A stretch of 5,070 nt of DNA from Thermoplasmata archaeon. Its GTDB lineage: Archaea > Thermoplasmatota > Thermoplasmata > Thermoplasmatales > Thermoplasmataceae. Of the stretch, positions 5,014 to 5,070 are shown piece by piece. The notes beneath the pieces were generated by a model. The model was given only the letters and a program-made list of their open reading frames with translations. It was not told where the DNA came from and did no database searches. The translations under genes and the position numbers were made by a program. The stretch is taken from the NCBI GenBank assembly GCA_021845325.1, contig JAKBRR010000163.1, positions 1 through 5,070 of the forward strand, written 5' to 3'. Each line of letters begins with the position of its first letter. Within the stretch, counting starts at the first letter, position 1.

Positions 5014-5070
5014 TGTCCAAGTGATAAAGGGAGCACATCAATCAATACCAACATTGCGTTGATACTTTTC
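5014..5070 (+). pseudogene. Possible continuation of the broken third operon gene
   Basis: The plus-strand frame starting at 5014 is open to the window end and reads CPSDKGSTSINTNIALILF. The P-x-DKGS-x-S pattern followed by N-x-A resembles the first loop and helix of GT-B glycosyltransferases (of the kind PPDKGSGS-x-R-x-xN-x-A). Joining TA 2919-2920 to TA 5010-5011 gives the in-frame sequence LNCVFKCPSDKGS. Nineteen residues are too few to be sure; it may instead be unrelated non-coding sequence. Confidence 0.32.

Noticed and set aside
5011..5019. TGGACACTT (minus strand) as the terminal end of the IS3 element
   Set aside because: It resembles IS3-type ends, but no matching partner end is present and the same bases fit better as part of the open frame at 5014-5070. 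It is left only as a competing reading.
5032..5065. Inverted repeats CAAC/GTTG and ATCAA/TTGAT at the window end
   Set aside because: They are short imperfect stems with large loops, as expected by chance in AT-rich DNA.
1..5070. CRISPR array, tRNA, rRNA, toxin-antitoxin or defence system
   Set aside because: I saw no spaced direct repeats, cloverleaf-like sequence, or small gene pair of such type; the content is explained by glycan genes and insertion sequences.

Overview
The window looks archaeal and is most like an AT-rich acidophile of the Thermoplasmatales type. The basis is TATA-box promoters at leaderless-start spacing (405-413 before the ATG at 435), very short or overlapping gene junctions, arginine codons that are mostly AGA/AGG, and several degraded insertion sequences. 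This lineage assignment is inference; no rRNA or marker gene is present.

Layout. (1) 1-183 is the C-terminal end of a DDE transposase of the IS4/IS5 type, whose start lies outside the window. (2) 184-404 is non-coding, with a perfect hairpin right at the transposase stop and promoter elements at its right edge. (3) 435-2937 is a plus-strand surface-glycan operon: a UDP-galactopyranose-mutase-like flavoprotein, a GT4-type glycosyltransferase, and the first ~10-16 codons of a third gene. Each junction is a 4-base stop/start overlap (GTGA, then ATGA), so the genes are probably translationally coupled. (4) From about 2921-2936 to about 5013 the third gene is broken by a nest of insertion sequences, all coded on the minus strand. 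The nest holds the C-terminal half of an IS630-type transposase with a frameshift and a nonsense codon (copy A), an IS3-type element (intact orfA, broken start of orfB), and a full-length IS630-type element (copy B, about 3424-4558). (5) The last ~57 bases (5014-5070) read in one open frame that may be the continuation of the broken third operon gene.

How it works together: the mutase-like enzyme would convert a nucleotide sugar (by analogy UDP-Galp to UDP-Galf, or a related isomerisation/oxidation), and the glycosyltransferases would add sugars to a lipid-linked or surface glycan. The insertion nest has truncated the operon after its second gene. Removing copy B between its two TA dinucleotides restores one continuous reading frame in the IS3 orfB remnant. 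The order of events was therefore an older IS3/IS630-A composite first, with IS630-B arriving later. I found no CRISPR array, tRNA, rRNA, replication origin or clear new defence or other system.
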